A DNA stretch of 64,000 nt from Cohnella lupini (GCF_003386205.1 NZ_QRDY01000005.1:186001-250000), one strand, 5' to 3'. Counted from the first letter of the stretch, positions 32,569-42,417 are shown. The notes: a model not told the origin generated them from the sequence alone. Numbers and translations are program-made.

Positions 32569-34680
32569 TTATGGCAAAAGCTTCAAGCGAACGAGCTCGC
32601 TGCCGTAATCTCCCTTAAGCGTAAGGGCAATTCCGACGTTCATGAGCGTCGAGCCGTGGAGTCTGACCGTCTCCCGGCCTTCCCGGCTTACCTCGTACGC
32701 GGCATCCTCATCTAGCCCCTGCAGCAACAGCCTTCTCTCCTCGGAACCGAAAAACTGCGATTGAAGGAACACGAAAACGACGGACTCGTTCCGATCCTTG
32801 CCGACGTATTGATAAGCCGCGACATTCGAGCCGCGGAACGACTCCAAGCGATACAGATCGCCTCTTAGAACCGTTGGCCGGATTTCCTTGTATAACTCCA
32901 CGAAGCGTTTGGCTTCCGCCATCTCGCCGTCCGTCCAATGGCTAATATTCGCGCCGATGCCTAAGCCGCCCATCATGGAGCTATGGAAACGGTACGATAA
33001 CGGCAGGCTTCTTCCGTTGAAGCCGTGGGGCGATTCGGTAACCCAGCACATCATGACCGCGGGGCTGTACGCGTAGGAGAAGCCCTCTTGAATCGTCAAG
33101 CGATCGCGCGCATCCGTATTGTCGCTAATCCACGCTTGATCCGCGAAACGCAATATTCCCAGGTCGATCCTTGCCCCGCCGCCGGCGCAGGTTTCGAACT
33201 CGACATGAGGGAACCGCGCGCGCAATTCCGCCCAAATCTCGTACAAGTGCTCCGCGTGCTTCAGCCATATCGCTTCGCCCGAATGCTCCATAAGCGGAGA
33301 AATCCCCGGCTCCGTGACCGTCCGGTTCATATCCCACTTAATAAACGAGATTTCATGCGACGATAACAATTCCGTCATAAAGTCGAGAACGAAGCTCTTC
33401 ACTTCGGGCAAACCTAAATTCAGCAGCAATTGATTACGAAGCTGCGTACCCGTACGCGTCGGGAACTGGTACGTCCATTCCGGATGTCGCCGGTAAAGCT
33501 CGCTGTCCGGATTGACCGATTCCGGCTCCACCCACAAGCCGAACTCCATGCCGAGGCTTTGCACCTCGTCGATCAGCTCCTGCAGCCCGTTGGGGAATTT
33601 CTCCGGGTTAACCTGCCAATCGCCTAAACCCGCGCGATCGCTATGGCGTTGGCCGAACCAGCCGTCGTCCACGACGAAACGCTCCACTCCGAGCTTGGCG
33701 GCTTGCCGCGCGAGCTCCTTCTGCGCTTCAACGGTAACCGCGAATTCGGTCGCTTCCCACGAATTATAGAGTACTTTCCGGTCCCTGCCCGAAGGCAGCA
33801 CGTACTTCCTCTGGTAGCCGTGAAGGTTCCTGCTCATTCCGCCGAAGCCGGCCGAAGAGAAACCTCCGGTAAACACGGGAGATTCGCAGACTTGTCCCGG
33901 CGCGACTAGGAACGAACCGTCGAAGTCGTTGATACCGCCGGCGACGCGAACGTGTCCGAACGTCGTTTTCTCCAATACGATTTTCCAGTTGCCGCTCCAT
34001 CCGAGCGCCCCGAACCACACTTGTCCGGATTGTTCGTCCGCTTTACCTCCATCCACGGCAAACCATGGATTGGAATGGGGTCCCGTAAACCCTCTTCTCG
34101 ATTCGAGCACCTTCTTGCCTTCCGACAGAACGTTCGTCCTGAGCTGGTACTCTCCTGCCCAGCGTCCAGTAACGTGCGTCAGCCGGTATTCCGGTAACCG
34201 TTGTACAGTCCATACCGCGGCCATGACCTGCTCGATCCGGATCGGTTCCGCTTCCTCGTTCAGCACCCTGACTTTCCGTTCGACGAGATCGAATTCGGGA
34301 ATCGCCTTGTAATGAAGCTCCACGCGCAAAGCATAGTGCTCGTCCGCGAGATGAACGACCAATTCGTTCGCTTCGAAAATCTCGTAGCCCTCGTACTTCA
34401 ATTTCAAATCCCGCACGCCGTCGGCGAACGTCGCCTTAAGTGCGGGCTCGGCATAATTGCAGCCGCCCCAGCCGCCGTACTCCTCCGTTTCCCGATCTAC
34501 GTCCGCATCGAAGGAGCTATGGTGCCTGCTCCTCAGCAAATCGGCGTTTTCTTCGGCAATGACCGGTTTTCCCCAATACGCGTGCTGTACGACGCCTTTA
34601 GGATTGATTCCGAACAGATAGGAGGAATTATTCGTGCGAATTTCGAATAAGTTCGTTTTTTCCGAGTAAGTGATAGGCAT
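32569..34680 (-). CDS. Alpha-galactosidase, GH36
   Basis: Intracellular retaining alpha-galactosidase of 703 residues. N-terminal beta-sandwich, central TIM barrel with YNSWEATEF (305-313), VDDGWFG (337-343), WDMNR with nucleophile Asp450, and ISDNTDA with acid/base Asp520; C-terminal beta domain. The CxxGGGRxD-like block is CAGGGARIDLG. This is the classic GH36 pattern for melibiose, raffinose and galactomannan oligomers. ATG at 34680 with AGAGGAG. It is the last gene of an operon with a binding protein and two permeases, 21 bases after the second permease, so the imported sugar is probably an alpha-galactoside. Confidence 0.93.
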   Translation of the reverse strand: MPITYSEKTNLFEIRTNNSSYLFGINPKGVVQHAYWGKPVIAEENADLLRSRHHSSFDADVDRETEEYGGWGGCNYAEPALKATFADGVRDLKLKYEGYEIFEANELVVHLADEHYALRVELHYKAIPEFDLVERKVRVLNEEAEPIRIEQVMAAVWTVQRLPEYRLTHVTGRWAGEYQLRTNVLSEGKKVLESRRGFTGPHSNPWFAVDGGKADEQSGQVWFGALGWSGNWKIVLEKTTFGHVRVAGGINDFDGSFLVAPGQVCESPVFTGGFSSAGFGGMSRNLHGYQRKYVLPSGRDRKVLYNSWEATEFAVTVEAQKELARQAAKLGVERFVVDDGWFGQRHSDRAGLGDWQVNPEKFPNGLQELIDEVQSLGMEFGLWVEPESVNPDSELYRRHPEWTYQFPTRTGTQLRNQLLLNLGLPEVKSFVLDFMTELLSSHEISFIKWDMNRTVTEPGISPLMEHSGEAIWLKHAEHLYEIWAELRARFPHVEFETCAGGGARIDLGILRFADQAWISDNTDARDRLTIQEGFSYAYSPAVMMCWVTESPHGFNGRSLPLSYRFHSSMMGGLGIGANISHWTDGEMAEAKRFVELYKEIRPTVLRGDLYRLESFRGSNVAAYQYVGKDRNESVVFVFLQSQFFGSEERRLLLQGLDEDAAYEVSREGRETVRLHGSTLMNVGIALTLKGDYGSELVRLKLLP

Positions 34681-34701
34681 GGATGCATCTCCTCTTGACC
34701 G

Positions 34702-35520
34702 CTACCCTTTAATCGCGCCGGCAGCAATTCCTTTAATTATATATTTTTGCATAAGCAAGAAAAACCCCACGACCGGAATAATTCCCATGACCGCGTAAGC
34801 GAACGCCAAGTTCAAGTCGCTGCTGTATTGTCCGAAGAAAAAGTACTGTTGCAACGGAATCGTCCGATAAAATTTGTCCTGCAGATAAAGTAACGGCAAT
34901 AAGAAATCGTTCCAAATATACAGCGCGTTCAGCACGATTACCGTTGCCGTAACCGGCTTCAGCAACGGAATGATGATGCGGATAAAGATGCCGGGCGTCG
35001 AGCAGCCGTCGATTCTGGCCGCTTCCTCGATTTCCTTGGAGATGGCTCGAATGAAGCCCGCATAGAAGAGAACGCCCATCTGCACGCCGAAGCCGCCGTA
35101 GATCAAAGCGATTCCCCAATGCGAGTTAAGCATGCTGAGCTCTTTGCCCATTTTGTACAAGGGCAGCATCGTGATCTGAAAGGGCACGACGAGACCGGCC
35201 AGAAATACGATAAACACGAAATTATAGAAAGGCTTGTTCCGTCTAGCGATCGAATATCCGGCCAATGCCGATACGAAAACAATCAGAGTCGTGGAAATGG
35301 CGGTAATGATCAGGCTGTTCGTAATGGCGGATAAATAGTTCGATGCCTTCCAGGACAAGGAGAAATTCTCAAAGCTTATGCTCGATGGCAAAGCGTAGAA
35401 GGAATCGAAGGTTTCCTTCGGCGTTTTGAAAGCCATCAACACGGCTACGTAGAAAGGAAACAGAAAGATAAGCGCGATAACGGATATGATGGCGAACGCC
35501 GCGATTTGGCCTTTTTTCAC
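34702..35520 (-). CDS. Sugar ABC transporter permease, MalG-like
   Basis: Inner-membrane permease of 272 residues with six helices. The EAA loop that docks the ATPase reads EAARIDGCSTPGIFIRIIIPLLKP in short form (EAAxxDG then P). N-terminal cytoplasmic tail is short and the C-terminus ends KGIAAGAIKG, typical of the MalG half. GTG start at 35520 overlaps the other permease stop by four bases (GTGA). No ATPase gene lies in the cluster, so a shared MsmX-type ATPase must energise it. Confidence 0.92.
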   Translation of the reverse strand: MKKGQIAAFAIISVIALIFLFPFYVAVLMAFKTPKETFDSFYALPSSISFENFSLSWKASNYLSAITNSLIITAISTTLIVFVSALAGYSIARRNKPFYNFVFIVFLAGLVVPFQITMLPLYKMGKELSMLNSHWGIALIYGGFGVQMGVLFYAGFIRAISKEIEEAARIDGCSTPGIFIRIIIPLLKPVTATVIVLNALYIWNDFLLPLLYLQDKFYRTIPLQQYFFFGQYSSDLNLAFAYAVMGIIPVVGFFLLMQKYIIKGIAAGAIKG

Positions 35521-36395
35521 ATTTCCACTTCCCGTCTTCTAAAGATGGAGATTTGCACGATGGTCACGAGAACAAGGATTAGGAAGAAAATAATGGACAG
35601 CGCCGTTCCGTATCCCGCTTGGAAATTGGCGAACGAATTTTTGTAAATGAACGTCGAGATGACTTCCGTCGAGAACGCCGGTCCGCCCTGCGTCGTCACG
35701 TAAACCAAATCGAACACCTTCAAGGAGCCCGTCAACACGAGCAGAATGTTAATCGTAATGGATGGAGCTATCAGAGGCAGCGTGATATGGAAGAACGATT
35801 GGACCGTACTCGCCCCGTCAATCTTGGCGCTCTCCACTAGCTCGCCGGAAACGCCTTGAAGCCCTGCGATATAGATGATCATCGGCGCTCCGATTCCTTG
35901 CCAGACCGCGATCAGGATCAGTCCGAACAGGGCATAGTTCGGATCTCCGAGCGGGCTGTTGACATCGAGGCCGAACATCTTGAACAAGCTGGGAAAACCG
36001 ATCGCGTAGTTGTACTTCCATATGAAACCCGACAATACGGTCGAGATAGCCCCCGATAGGAAGAAAATCGCACGAAAGCCGTTTTTGAATTTGACATAAG
36101 AATCCAGAAACAAAGCTAGTAGCAGAGCGATGAAGTTAACAAGCAGCGTAACGATGAATGCGTATTTGAAAGTGTTCGCTAAGACGATCCATAGATCGCT
36201 ATCGGAAAATGCCCTCACGTAATTGTCCCAACCATTGTAATGAACCGTTCTGGACAGTCCGTCCCAGTTCGTGAACGAGTATCTGGCTCCCATGATTAGC
36301 GGAACGAGTACCGCGAATATAAACAAACACAATCCCGGCAAGAGGAAAAGGATATACCACATCTCGCCACGGATTAACCGCTTTATGTTTCCCAT
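35517..36395 (-). CDS. Sugar ABC transporter permease, MalF-like
   Basis: Permease of 292 residues with six helices after a short cytoplasmic start (MGNIKRLIRGEMWYILFLLPGLC). The EAA loop is ESAKIDGASTVQSFFHITLPL. Together with the second permease it forms the channel of an importer for alpha-galactosides, judged by the GH36 gene downstream. ATG at 36395, preceded by a strong hairpin that separates it from the binding-protein gene and probably lowers its expression relative to that gene. Confidence 0.92.
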   Translation of the reverse strand: MGNIKRLIRGEMWYILFLLPGLCLFIFAVLVPLIMGARYSFTNWDGLSRTVHYNGWDNYVRAFSDSDLWIVLANTFKYAFIVTLLVNFIALLLALFLDSYVKFKNGFRAIFFLSGAISTVLSGFIWKYNYAIGFPSLFKMFGLDVNSPLGDPNYALFGLILIAVWQGIGAPMIIYIAGLQGVSGELVESAKIDGASTVQSFFHITLPLIAPSITINILLVLTGSLKVFDLVYVTTQGGPAFSTEVISTFIYKNSFANFQAGYGTALSIIFFLILVLVTIVQISIFRRREVEM

Positions 36396-36420
36396 CGTGA
36401 TTTCCCTTTCTGGTGTTCAT

Positions 36421-36447
36421 AACGGCATAGGCTGGGCCTATGCCGTT
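36421..36447. other. Perfect 12-bp inverted repeat between binding-protein and permease genes
   Basis: AACGGCATAGGC-tgg-GCCTATGCCGTT, without a following T run. It lies 18 bases after the binding-protein stop. Such hairpins protect the upstream part of the mRNA and give more binding protein than permease, as after malE and other binding-protein genes. Confidence 0.75.
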
Positions 36448-36465
36448 ACGATGATTTATGCGCGA

Positions 36466-37812
36466 TTACTTATGGTTTTTGCTAACCCAGTCGTCCATCG
36501 TTGCGATGACTTCGTCTTCCGTAGCTTTATTGAAGAACAATTTTTGCAGGTTTTGCACGAATTGATTCTGCCAGTCGATCGTAGATTTGATATACACTTG
36601 GGAATCGTATACCTCGCCGTTGTCGAAATACGGTTGAAGCTCGGTTACCGCGGGAGCGATATCGGCGGAAGCGCCTTTCACATAGCTAAGGGAGTTGATG
36701 TTCTTAACCCAGGAATCTCCGCCCTCTTTGCTAGCCATGAAAGCAACGAATTTCAGCGCGGCTTCCTTGTTCTTGGAATTGCTGCCGACCGCAAGCGAAG
36801 CGTCCGGATTAAATTCCAGTTTGTTCAGGCTTGCATCGTTGCTGAAAGGATAAGGGAAGTAGCCGATTCCCGTTTCGTACAGCTCGGGGTTTTTCTTTTG
36901 AATGTCCGCAAGCGGCCAAGTTCCCATGTACATCATGCCAACGTCGCCTTTGGCGAACAGGTCGACGACGCCGTTGTAATCTACGCCTAACTGATCCTTG
37001 TTACCAAGATCGAAAATTTGCTTCGCATGCTGGATCATCGTTCTCGTAGCCGGATTATCGGCGAATTTGGCTGCGCCCGTCTCCAACTGAGCGAAGAAAT
37101 CGGGTTGATTCTCGACGAGAGCCGTGTTGCTCGGAAGATCGCGGCCAATCCACATGCCGAGCGTCCATCCGTCTTTCCAGCCGAGGGCGAACGGCGTTTT
37201 GCCCGCCTCTTTGATTTTCTTGCCCGCCGCGATCAGTTCATCGTACGTTCTAGGAATCGCGATGCCGAGATCGGAGAAAATCTTCTTGTTGTAGAATACC
37301 GCGATTGGCGTAGCGTTTACGGGAACGATGTAGTTTTTACCGTCCGTCTCTTGCGCCTTAACGACGCTAGGATCGAAATTCTCGAAGAGCGGCTGGCCGG
37401 TCAGATCTTCCACGTAACCGCCGTCCACGAACAATTTGGTTTGAGCTCCATTATTCAAAGTGAATACGTCCACAACGTCTCCGCCGGCCATTTTCGTTTT
37501 CAGCAGCGTGTAGTAGTCGTCGTATTTGACCGGTTGAACGTCTACGGTGATGTTCGGGTTGGCCTCCTCGAATTGATCTACGATTTTCTGAACGCCGTCG
37601 GTTACGTCGCTCTTGAAGTGCATGAAGGAAATCGTAACGGGCTTCTCTTCCGCAGCCGATTCGGTTGGCGCCGCGGAGCTTTCCGCCGGAGCGCTCGCGG
37701 CCGGATCGGACGATGCCGGCGAGGATTGGGGTTCATTGTTGTTGCCGCCGCATGCAGCGAGCAGCAATGTCATTAGTAACGCGCATAAGCCTAAAGCCAA
37801 GCTCTTTTTCAT
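36466..37812 (-). CDS. Extracellular sugar-binding lipoprotein of an ABC importer
   Basis: Family-1 solute-binding protein of 448 residues. Signal peptide with lipobox LLAAC (Cys21), followed by a Ser/Ala/Glu-rich linker to residue about 58, then the binding domain (VTISFMHFKSDVTDG, KTKMAGGDVVDVFTL, AALKFVAFMASKEGG). It captures the oligosaccharide outside the membrane and hands it to the permeases. ATG at 37812 behind GAAGAGGGGAAA. Together with the permeases and GH36 it forms an alpha-galactoside uptake operon; its promoter region holds a 13-bp element shared with the epimerase-kinase operon. Confidence 0.92.
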   Translation of the reverse strand: MKKSLALGLCALLMTLLLAACGGNNNEPQSSPASSDPAASAPAESSAAPTESAAEEKPVTISFMHFKSDVTDGVQKIVDQFEEANPNITVDVQPVKYDDYYTLLKTKMAGGDVVDVFTLNNGAQTKLFVDGGYVEDLTGQPLFENFDPSVVKAQETDGKNYIVPVNATPIAVFYNKKIFSDLGIAIPRTYDELIAAGKKIKEAGKTPFALGWKDGWTLGMWIGRDLPSNTALVENQPDFFAQLETGAAKFADNPATRTMIQHAKQIFDLGNKDQLGVDYNGVVDLFAKGDVGMMYMGTWPLADIQKKNPELYETGIGYFPYPFSNDASLNKLEFNPDASLAVGSNSKNKEAALKFVAFMASKEGGDSWVKNINSLSYVKGASADIAPAVTELQPYFDNGEVYDSQVYIKSTIDWQNQFVQNLQKLFFNKATEDEVIATMDDWVSKNHK

Positions 37813-37926
37813 TTCTGTTTCCCCTCTTCGTGTGTTTGGATGTAGGACGGAACCGGAAGTCTTTGTCCTGTACCTAGCTTACTTTCCGGCGAGAGGATGC
37901 GTAATAGAATAAATTGTTGTGCCGAT

Positions 37927-37939
37927 GTTCAATTTTTTG
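37927..37939 (-). promoter_or_regulatory. 13-bp element CAAAAAATTGAAC upstream of the binding-protein gene
   Basis: Identical to 42361-42373 before the epimerase-HK-RR operon. It contains a -35-like TTGAAC behind an A tract; a weak TTCTAT follows at 17 bases. It lies 115 bases before the start codon and 12 bases outside the response-regulator stop. Confidence 0.45.
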
Positions 37940-37950
37940 CCGCGCGCTAA

Positions 37951-39534
37951 TTAGCTAGACTTCGCTTCCCTATACTCGGACGGAGTCATCCCGGTGAATT
38001 TCTTGAACACCTGACTGAAATACCTCTGGTTCTCGTACCCGACAAGCTCGGCGATTTCGTTGATCTTGCGGTCGGACGACCGCAAGAGCTCGCATGCCTT
38101 CTCCATCCGCTTGCGGGTGACGTATTCGATGAAATTCTCGTCGGTCACCGACTTGAATAGCTTGCTTAAATAGCTAGGATCCATATGAAAACGCGTAGCC
38201 ATATCGATCAGGCTGACATCCTCGAAGTAATTCGCGTCCAGGAAAGCGACGATCTGCGCGATCGGATGGGCGGATTCCGGCTGATCGTTGTCCACGCTAT
38301 GCGACGAGATTGCTTCCGCCAAGTGGGCCACGAAAGCCTCAAGCTGCTGGAAATCCAATATTCCCGCGGTTTGCCCGCCGTCGAATAACGCGGGGAAAGC
38401 AGCAGCTAGTCCTTTAGCTTCCGTGCCGGCGATCTCCAATATTTTAGCTAGCTCGCGATGGACGTCGCGAATCGTCGTGGACGGGCGCTTGCCGACCCGT
38501 TGAACGAATTCGGCCAGCAGCTTACGGCCGTCTTTCACGTTGCCCGATCCGATCGCATGCCCGAGCGCCTTCAGATCGAAAGAGGTGAGAATTCCCGCCG
38601 ATGTCCCTGCTATGGGATTCTCGGCCGAGGAGAACGACAAACCCGAAAAGTCGAGCTTGTTCCTGTGCAACTCGTCGTTCGCTGCTCCGTTCGCTTCCGG
38701 GAGCCTGTCGAACCCGGCGATGACGTTGCTGATCCCCGCGACGACGTCCGTGCTCAACATGCGTTTGACGGCATCGTGAAAGTCGGAGACGCATCGGACG
38801 ATTTGCTCCATGTCATAGGAAGACTCGGGAAAAATAAGACCGATGCTCATCCTGTCGTCGGATTTGAAGGCGAGCGGATTCTCGTCCCGAATGACTTCGG
38901 CGAGAATATTCTCGGCGCTGAACATGAACAAATCCGCGTTCCCGTGAAACTTCGTCTTGGTTACTTCGTTAAATTGGCGAAACATGAATATGCCTAACCG
39001 ATACGTACCGTTCGCGGTCTCGATTCGAAGCTCCTCCGCTTGATTGTGGATATCGGATAAATTCGTGATTCGTTTGCCCGCAAGATTCTGAAGGAATTCC
39101 TCGCGCCTTAGCTTGAGAATGTCCTTCGCGATTTTCTTCTGCTGCTGCAAGCTCATATAGTCCCGGCAGGCGTCTATCGCCTTCGCCATCGCGTTCCGGA
39201 GCTCTTGCAAGGAAATCGGTTTAAGCACGTACTCGCTCGCTTGATAAGTCAATGCGGCCTTCAAATACTCGAATTGCGAGTAACCGCTGATGACGATAAC
39301 CCGAATATCCCCATGAAGCTTGTGCAGGTTCTCCAGAAACTTCTCCCCGTTCATGATCGGCATATTCATGTCGGTCACTACGATATGAGGCTTGTTCATG
39401 CGAATAAGCTCCAATGCCTCTTGCCCGTTCTTCGCTTCCGCGATGATCTCGACGTCCAGGGCGAGCTCGCTGATCATCTTGCTGATCGATTTGCGTCCCC
39501 AGGTTTCGTCGTCCACGACCATGACTTTATACAT
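37951..39534 (-). CDS. YesN-type response regulator with AraC DNA-binding domain
   Basis: Regulator of 527 residues. Receiver at 1-120 (acidic Asp8/Asp9, phosphoacceptor Asp55 in VVTDMNMP, VISGYSQFEYLKAAL, KPIS lysine), a long middle domain of 260 residues, and an AraC domain at the C-terminus (VSLIDMATRFHMDPSYLSKLFKS and INEIAELVGYENQRYFSQVFKK, ending MTPSEYREA). ATG at 39534 overlaps the kinase stop by eight bases. It probably activates the alpha-galactoside operon just downstream, which begins 140 bases after its stop. Confidence 0.92.
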   Translation of the reverse strand: MYKVMVVDDETWGRKSISKMISELALDVEIIAEAKNGQEALELIRMNKPHIVVTDMNMPIMNGEKFLENLHKLHGDIRVIVISGYSQFEYLKAALTYQASEYVLKPISLQELRNAMAKAIDACRDYMSLQQQKKIAKDILKLRREEFLQNLAGKRITNLSDIHNQAEELRIETANGTYRLGIFMFRQFNEVTKTKFHGNADLFMFSAENILAEVIRDENPLAFKSDDRMSIGLIFPESSYDMEQIVRCVSDFHDAVKRMLSTDVVAGISNVIAGFDRLPEANGAANDELHRNKLDFSGLSFSSAENPIAGTSAGILTSFDLKALGHAIGSGNVKDGRKLLAEFVQRVGKRPSTTIRDVHRELAKILEIAGTEAKGLAAAFPALFDGGQTAGILDFQQLEAFVAHLAEAISSHSVDNDQPESAHPIAQIVAFLDANYFEDVSLIDMATRFHMDPSYLSKLFKSVTDENFIEYVTRKRMEKACELLRSSDRKINEIAELVGYENQRYFSQVFKKFTGMTPSEYREAKSS

Positions 39535-41314
39535 TCGTCGCCCCTCCGTTTCGATATGGGATCACGATCTTGATCGTCGTCCCTTTCCCCCGTTCGCTCT
39601 CGACGAACAAGCCGTGCGGGGCCCCGTATACGAGCTTGATTCTCTCGTGAACGTTTTTCAATCCGATCGATACTCCCGAGAATACCTCCAAGGATCTGCG
39701 CTCCAGGCTCGACTTCAGGACGGCAAGCTTGTTCTCCTCCATCCCGAGACCGTTATCCCTGATCTCGATGACGACGAATTCCCCTTGCCTAGCGGCGCTG
39801 ATGCGAATAAGAAGCTGGCGACCTCCCTGCTTATCCGCGGCATGCACGATCACGTTCTCGATGATCGGCTGCAGGACGAATCGGACGATGGAGTGGTCCA
39901 TGAGATCGTTATCCACGTCGAACTCCGTCTGCAGGGAATCCTCGAAACGGAACTGCTGGATGTACAAGTAATTATTCACGTGTGCGAGCTCCTGACCGAT
40001 CGTCGACTCCATGTTGCCCTCGTAGAAGCTGTAACGGAACATGTCCCCCAGCGCCCGGCACATTTCATGAATCTCGTAATCTCCGATCAATACCGCTTTG
40101 CCCCCGATCGTCTGCAGCGTATTGTACAGAAAGTGGGGATTGATCTGCATTTGCAATGCAAGGATTTGCGCTTCCTTGTTTCTAAGCTGCATCTGGTAAT
40201 CGAGTTCGATCAACTCTCGGATCTTGTCCGTCATGAAATTGAAATTCCTCGTCAGCTCGGAGAGATCGTCCCTATGGCGGTACGGCTTCAAAGTAACGTG
40301 AAAATTTCCGTTCCGCACGGCTTTCATCGCTTTGCCGAGACTCTGAATCGGTTTCGTGATAAAGCGTTGCGCGAGCAACGAAAACAGAAAAATAATGAGC
40401 ATGACGACCGAGAGCGCACCTACGGCCAGAAGCAGCGTGTTCTTGCGATTTTCCGCCAAATCCTCGTTCGGATAAATAATCGTAAATCCAATGTTCGAAT
40501 TATCGAGATACGAGGTTCCCATAAACAGATCTTTATTCCGGGTAAACGTTACGTCGCGCGGATTATTGGCGGCGAACGCGCCCGGATGGGCAAAAGGCTT
40601 GACCGCGTTCGCGTATCGATCGTTGGTTTGGTAGAAAGTCTCCCCGTTGCCGTTCTGCAGTACGATCACGTTAGGCGATTGGTTATTCGCTTCCACCGTC
40701 TTGAGAAAATCCTTCATCTGGACATAGAATACCATCGATCCGAATTTTTTCTTATAGAACGGGTCGTAGATGGTGATCGCGTATACGAAAAAATCCTGCC
40801 CCAATGTACGGTCCGAATAAGTGAACATCATGTTATGCTGGAACGGCAAATTGAGCATCTCCTTGTAGTTCGGGATGCTCTGTTCGAATTTGATGGAATC
40901 GTAGCTGGCGGCTCTCGACCAAAAATCTCGCAACGTATCGTCCTTGCCGTACAGCATGATCTTGAAGATGTCTTTATTCTTGTTCTGTACCAGCTTATAG
41001 AAATTATCGAGGGACTCCTCGACGTAGATTACTTCCAAGTCGTTGTAATTCGTTCCGTGCTCCATTAGGCTGACTACCCGGTTAAAAGCATACACCTGCA
41101 ACGCCGAGGTGGAGATATTACGGAAATACTCGTCTAAATCCTTCGATAAATAGGCCGCGTTCTGGTCGGAGCTTCGCAGTATCGCTCTTTCCAATGAATT
41201 CGTGCTCGACCTGTAGAACAAATAAGAGAGAACGAGCAACGGAATCAATGAAATCAGAACGCTGCTCCATACGATTTTCGCGCTGACGCTCCGGTTCAGG
41301 AATAACCATTTCAT
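39527..41314 (-). CDS. YesM-type sensor histidine kinase
   Basis: Kinase of 595 residues: membrane helix at about 11-33, extracellular dCache-like sensor at 35-295, second helix 296-318, HAMP around 320-370, then the His-kinase block LQMQINPHFLYNTLQ (His394), N box ILQ-type QPIIENVIVHA, IRDNGLGM and SIGLKNVHERIKLVYG. It may sense ligand through the neighbouring binding protein. ATG at 41314 with GGAGG nine bases before it, 29 bases after the aldose-epimerase gene, so the epimerase, kinase and regulator are one operon. Confidence 0.92.
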   Translation of the reverse strand: MKWLFLNRSVSAKIVWSSVLISLIPLLVLSYLFYRSSTNSLERAILRSSDQNAAYLSKDLDEYFRNISTSALQVYAFNRVVSLMEHGTNYNDLEVIYVEESLDNFYKLVQNKNKDIFKIMLYGKDDTLRDFWSRAASYDSIKFEQSIPNYKEMLNLPFQHNMMFTYSDRTLGQDFFVYAITIYDPFYKKKFGSMVFYVQMKDFLKTVEANNQSPNVIVLQNGNGETFYQTNDRYANAVKPFAHPGAFAANNPRDVTFTRNKDLFMGTSYLDNSNIGFTIIYPNEDLAENRKNTLLLAVGALSVVMLIIFLFSLLAQRFITKPIQSLGKAMKAVRNGNFHVTLKPYRHRDDLSELTRNFNFMTDKIRELIELDYQMQLRNKEAQILALQMQINPHFLYNTLQTIGGKAVLIGDYEIHEMCRALGDMFRYSFYEGNMESTIGQELAHVNNYLYIQQFRFEDSLQTEFDVDNDLMDHSIVRFVLQPIIENVIVHAADKQGGRQLLIRISAARQGEFVVIEIRDNGLGMEENKLAVLKSSLERRSLEVFSGVSIGLKNVHERIKLVYGAPHGLFVESERGKGTTIKIVIPYRNGGATNV

Positions 41315-41343
41315 CCGTTAAAGCCTCCAAGCCTGGCGCCGAT

Positions 41344-42288
41344 TCAAGTCAGTGTGATCTCGAGAAACCATCGGTAGGTTCCGCGGCCATCGACCGTCGC
41401 CGCTTCATGATGTCTCATCGCGTAATTCAAATCGTCCATTCTTCCCGTCGCGGGCTCGATGGCGAAATGATTATAACCTCCATAGCCGCCCGAATTGGCC
41501 CATATGCCCAAGTAGGGAACCTTGTCCTCGGGAAATCTCATCGCTAGCGATTCACCCGTCGCGGGGTCGCTAAGCCTAACCCATCCGACGCTCAGCTTTC
41601 CAGTAAAGTAATATTTGTCCGCCACACTCCGGTCCGGAGCTCCGAGGATGCTAAGATCGACGGTCCCTTCGTCTTTCTCGATTAAGGGCCAGTCCGTTAG
41701 ATCTCCGAATTCGCCGAGCCTTTTTCCTTCCGAGTATGCGATCTCGATTTCATTCAAATCTTCGGGTACGTGAAGCTTCATGCCTTCTTTCCCTTGTAAG
41801 AGCGGGTGGGCTGCCCAGTGAAAGGAAAACGAGGAATCGGAAAGGTTCGTCACGACGTAATCGATTCGCAACGTATCCTCGGATAAGAAGGAATATGCCT
41901 TCTCTAGTCGATAAGGGAACTGCACTCCCTCCACTTTACACCGCAACTCCGATCCCGTACAACTAGCCTCCCATGCCAGCGACCAAACCTCGCCGTGATC
42001 GGGTATCCGGCGACCGCTCCATGGCTCGTCGGGGTAAGAGCATTCGTTGATTCCCGGAAACATCTCGTCCCATCCGCTCTCGTCGCCCGAAGAGAATGGC
42101 GAAGCAAAACCTTCGTTGCCGAGCTTCTTCCCGCTGCTCCATAACCATTCCCGGTTCGTCGAACGATTCGCCAACGAAACGACCTTGCTCCCTAATCCGG
42201 GTATGACGCAAAGGGAGAGCTTCTCCGTTTCGCCGAACCATGCCGCGTGTCCTTCTCTTTCGCCGATCGTCCATTGTCCGATTCCCAT
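41344..42288 (-). CDS. Aldose 1-epimerase-family protein
   Basis: Beta-sandwich protein of 314 residues of the galactose-mutarotase superfamily. It contains LCVIPGLGSKVVSLANR, the GWDEMFPGINECSYP block, DHGEVWSLAW (likely His/Glu pair) and SFHWAAHPLLQ (second His). Mutarotase converts alpha and beta anomers of galactose or glucose, a sensible partner for alpha-galactosidase, which releases alpha-galactose. No signal peptide. ATG at 42288 with GAGGAATCGTT. The first gene of the sensor operon, so the enzyme is produced together with its sensing system. Confidence 0.85.
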   Translation of the reverse strand: MGIGQWTIGEREGHAAWFGETEKLSLCVIPGLGSKVVSLANRSTNREWLWSSGKKLGNEGFASPFSSGDESGWDEMFPGINECSYPDEPWSGRRIPDHGEVWSLAWEASCTGSELRCKVEGVQFPYRLEKAYSFLSEDTLRIDYVVTNLSDSSFSFHWAAHPLLQGKEGMKLHVPEDLNEIEIAYSEGKRLGEFGDLTDWPLIEKDEGTVDLSILGAPDRSVADKYYFTGKLSVGWVRLSDPATGESLAMRFPEDKVPYLGIWANSGGYGGYNHFAIEPATGRMDDLNYAMRHHEAATVDGRGTYRWFLEITLT

Positions 42289-42360
42289 AACGATTCCTCA
42301 TTTCCGTCGCGATCCGCGATTACGTTTGCATTGATTCTATCATTAGACCTTCCGGGAACG

Positions 42361-42373
42361 GTTCAATTTTTTG
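42361..42373 (-). promoter_or_regulatory. 13-bp element CAAAAAATTGAAC upstream of the epimerase-kinase operon
   Basis: Second copy of the element found at 37927-37939, 73 bases before the start codon at 42288. Flanking bases differ between the two copies, so identity is restricted to the 13 bases. Confidence 0.45.
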
Positions 42374-42417
42374 TGCAATCGTTGTTTAAATTATTGGAGA
42401 ACACATACGTAACGACA

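Noticed and set aside
39392..41068. 558-codon plus-strand frame
   Set aside because: Antisense shadow of the YesM kinase, whose motifs are complete on the minus strand; no ribosome site.
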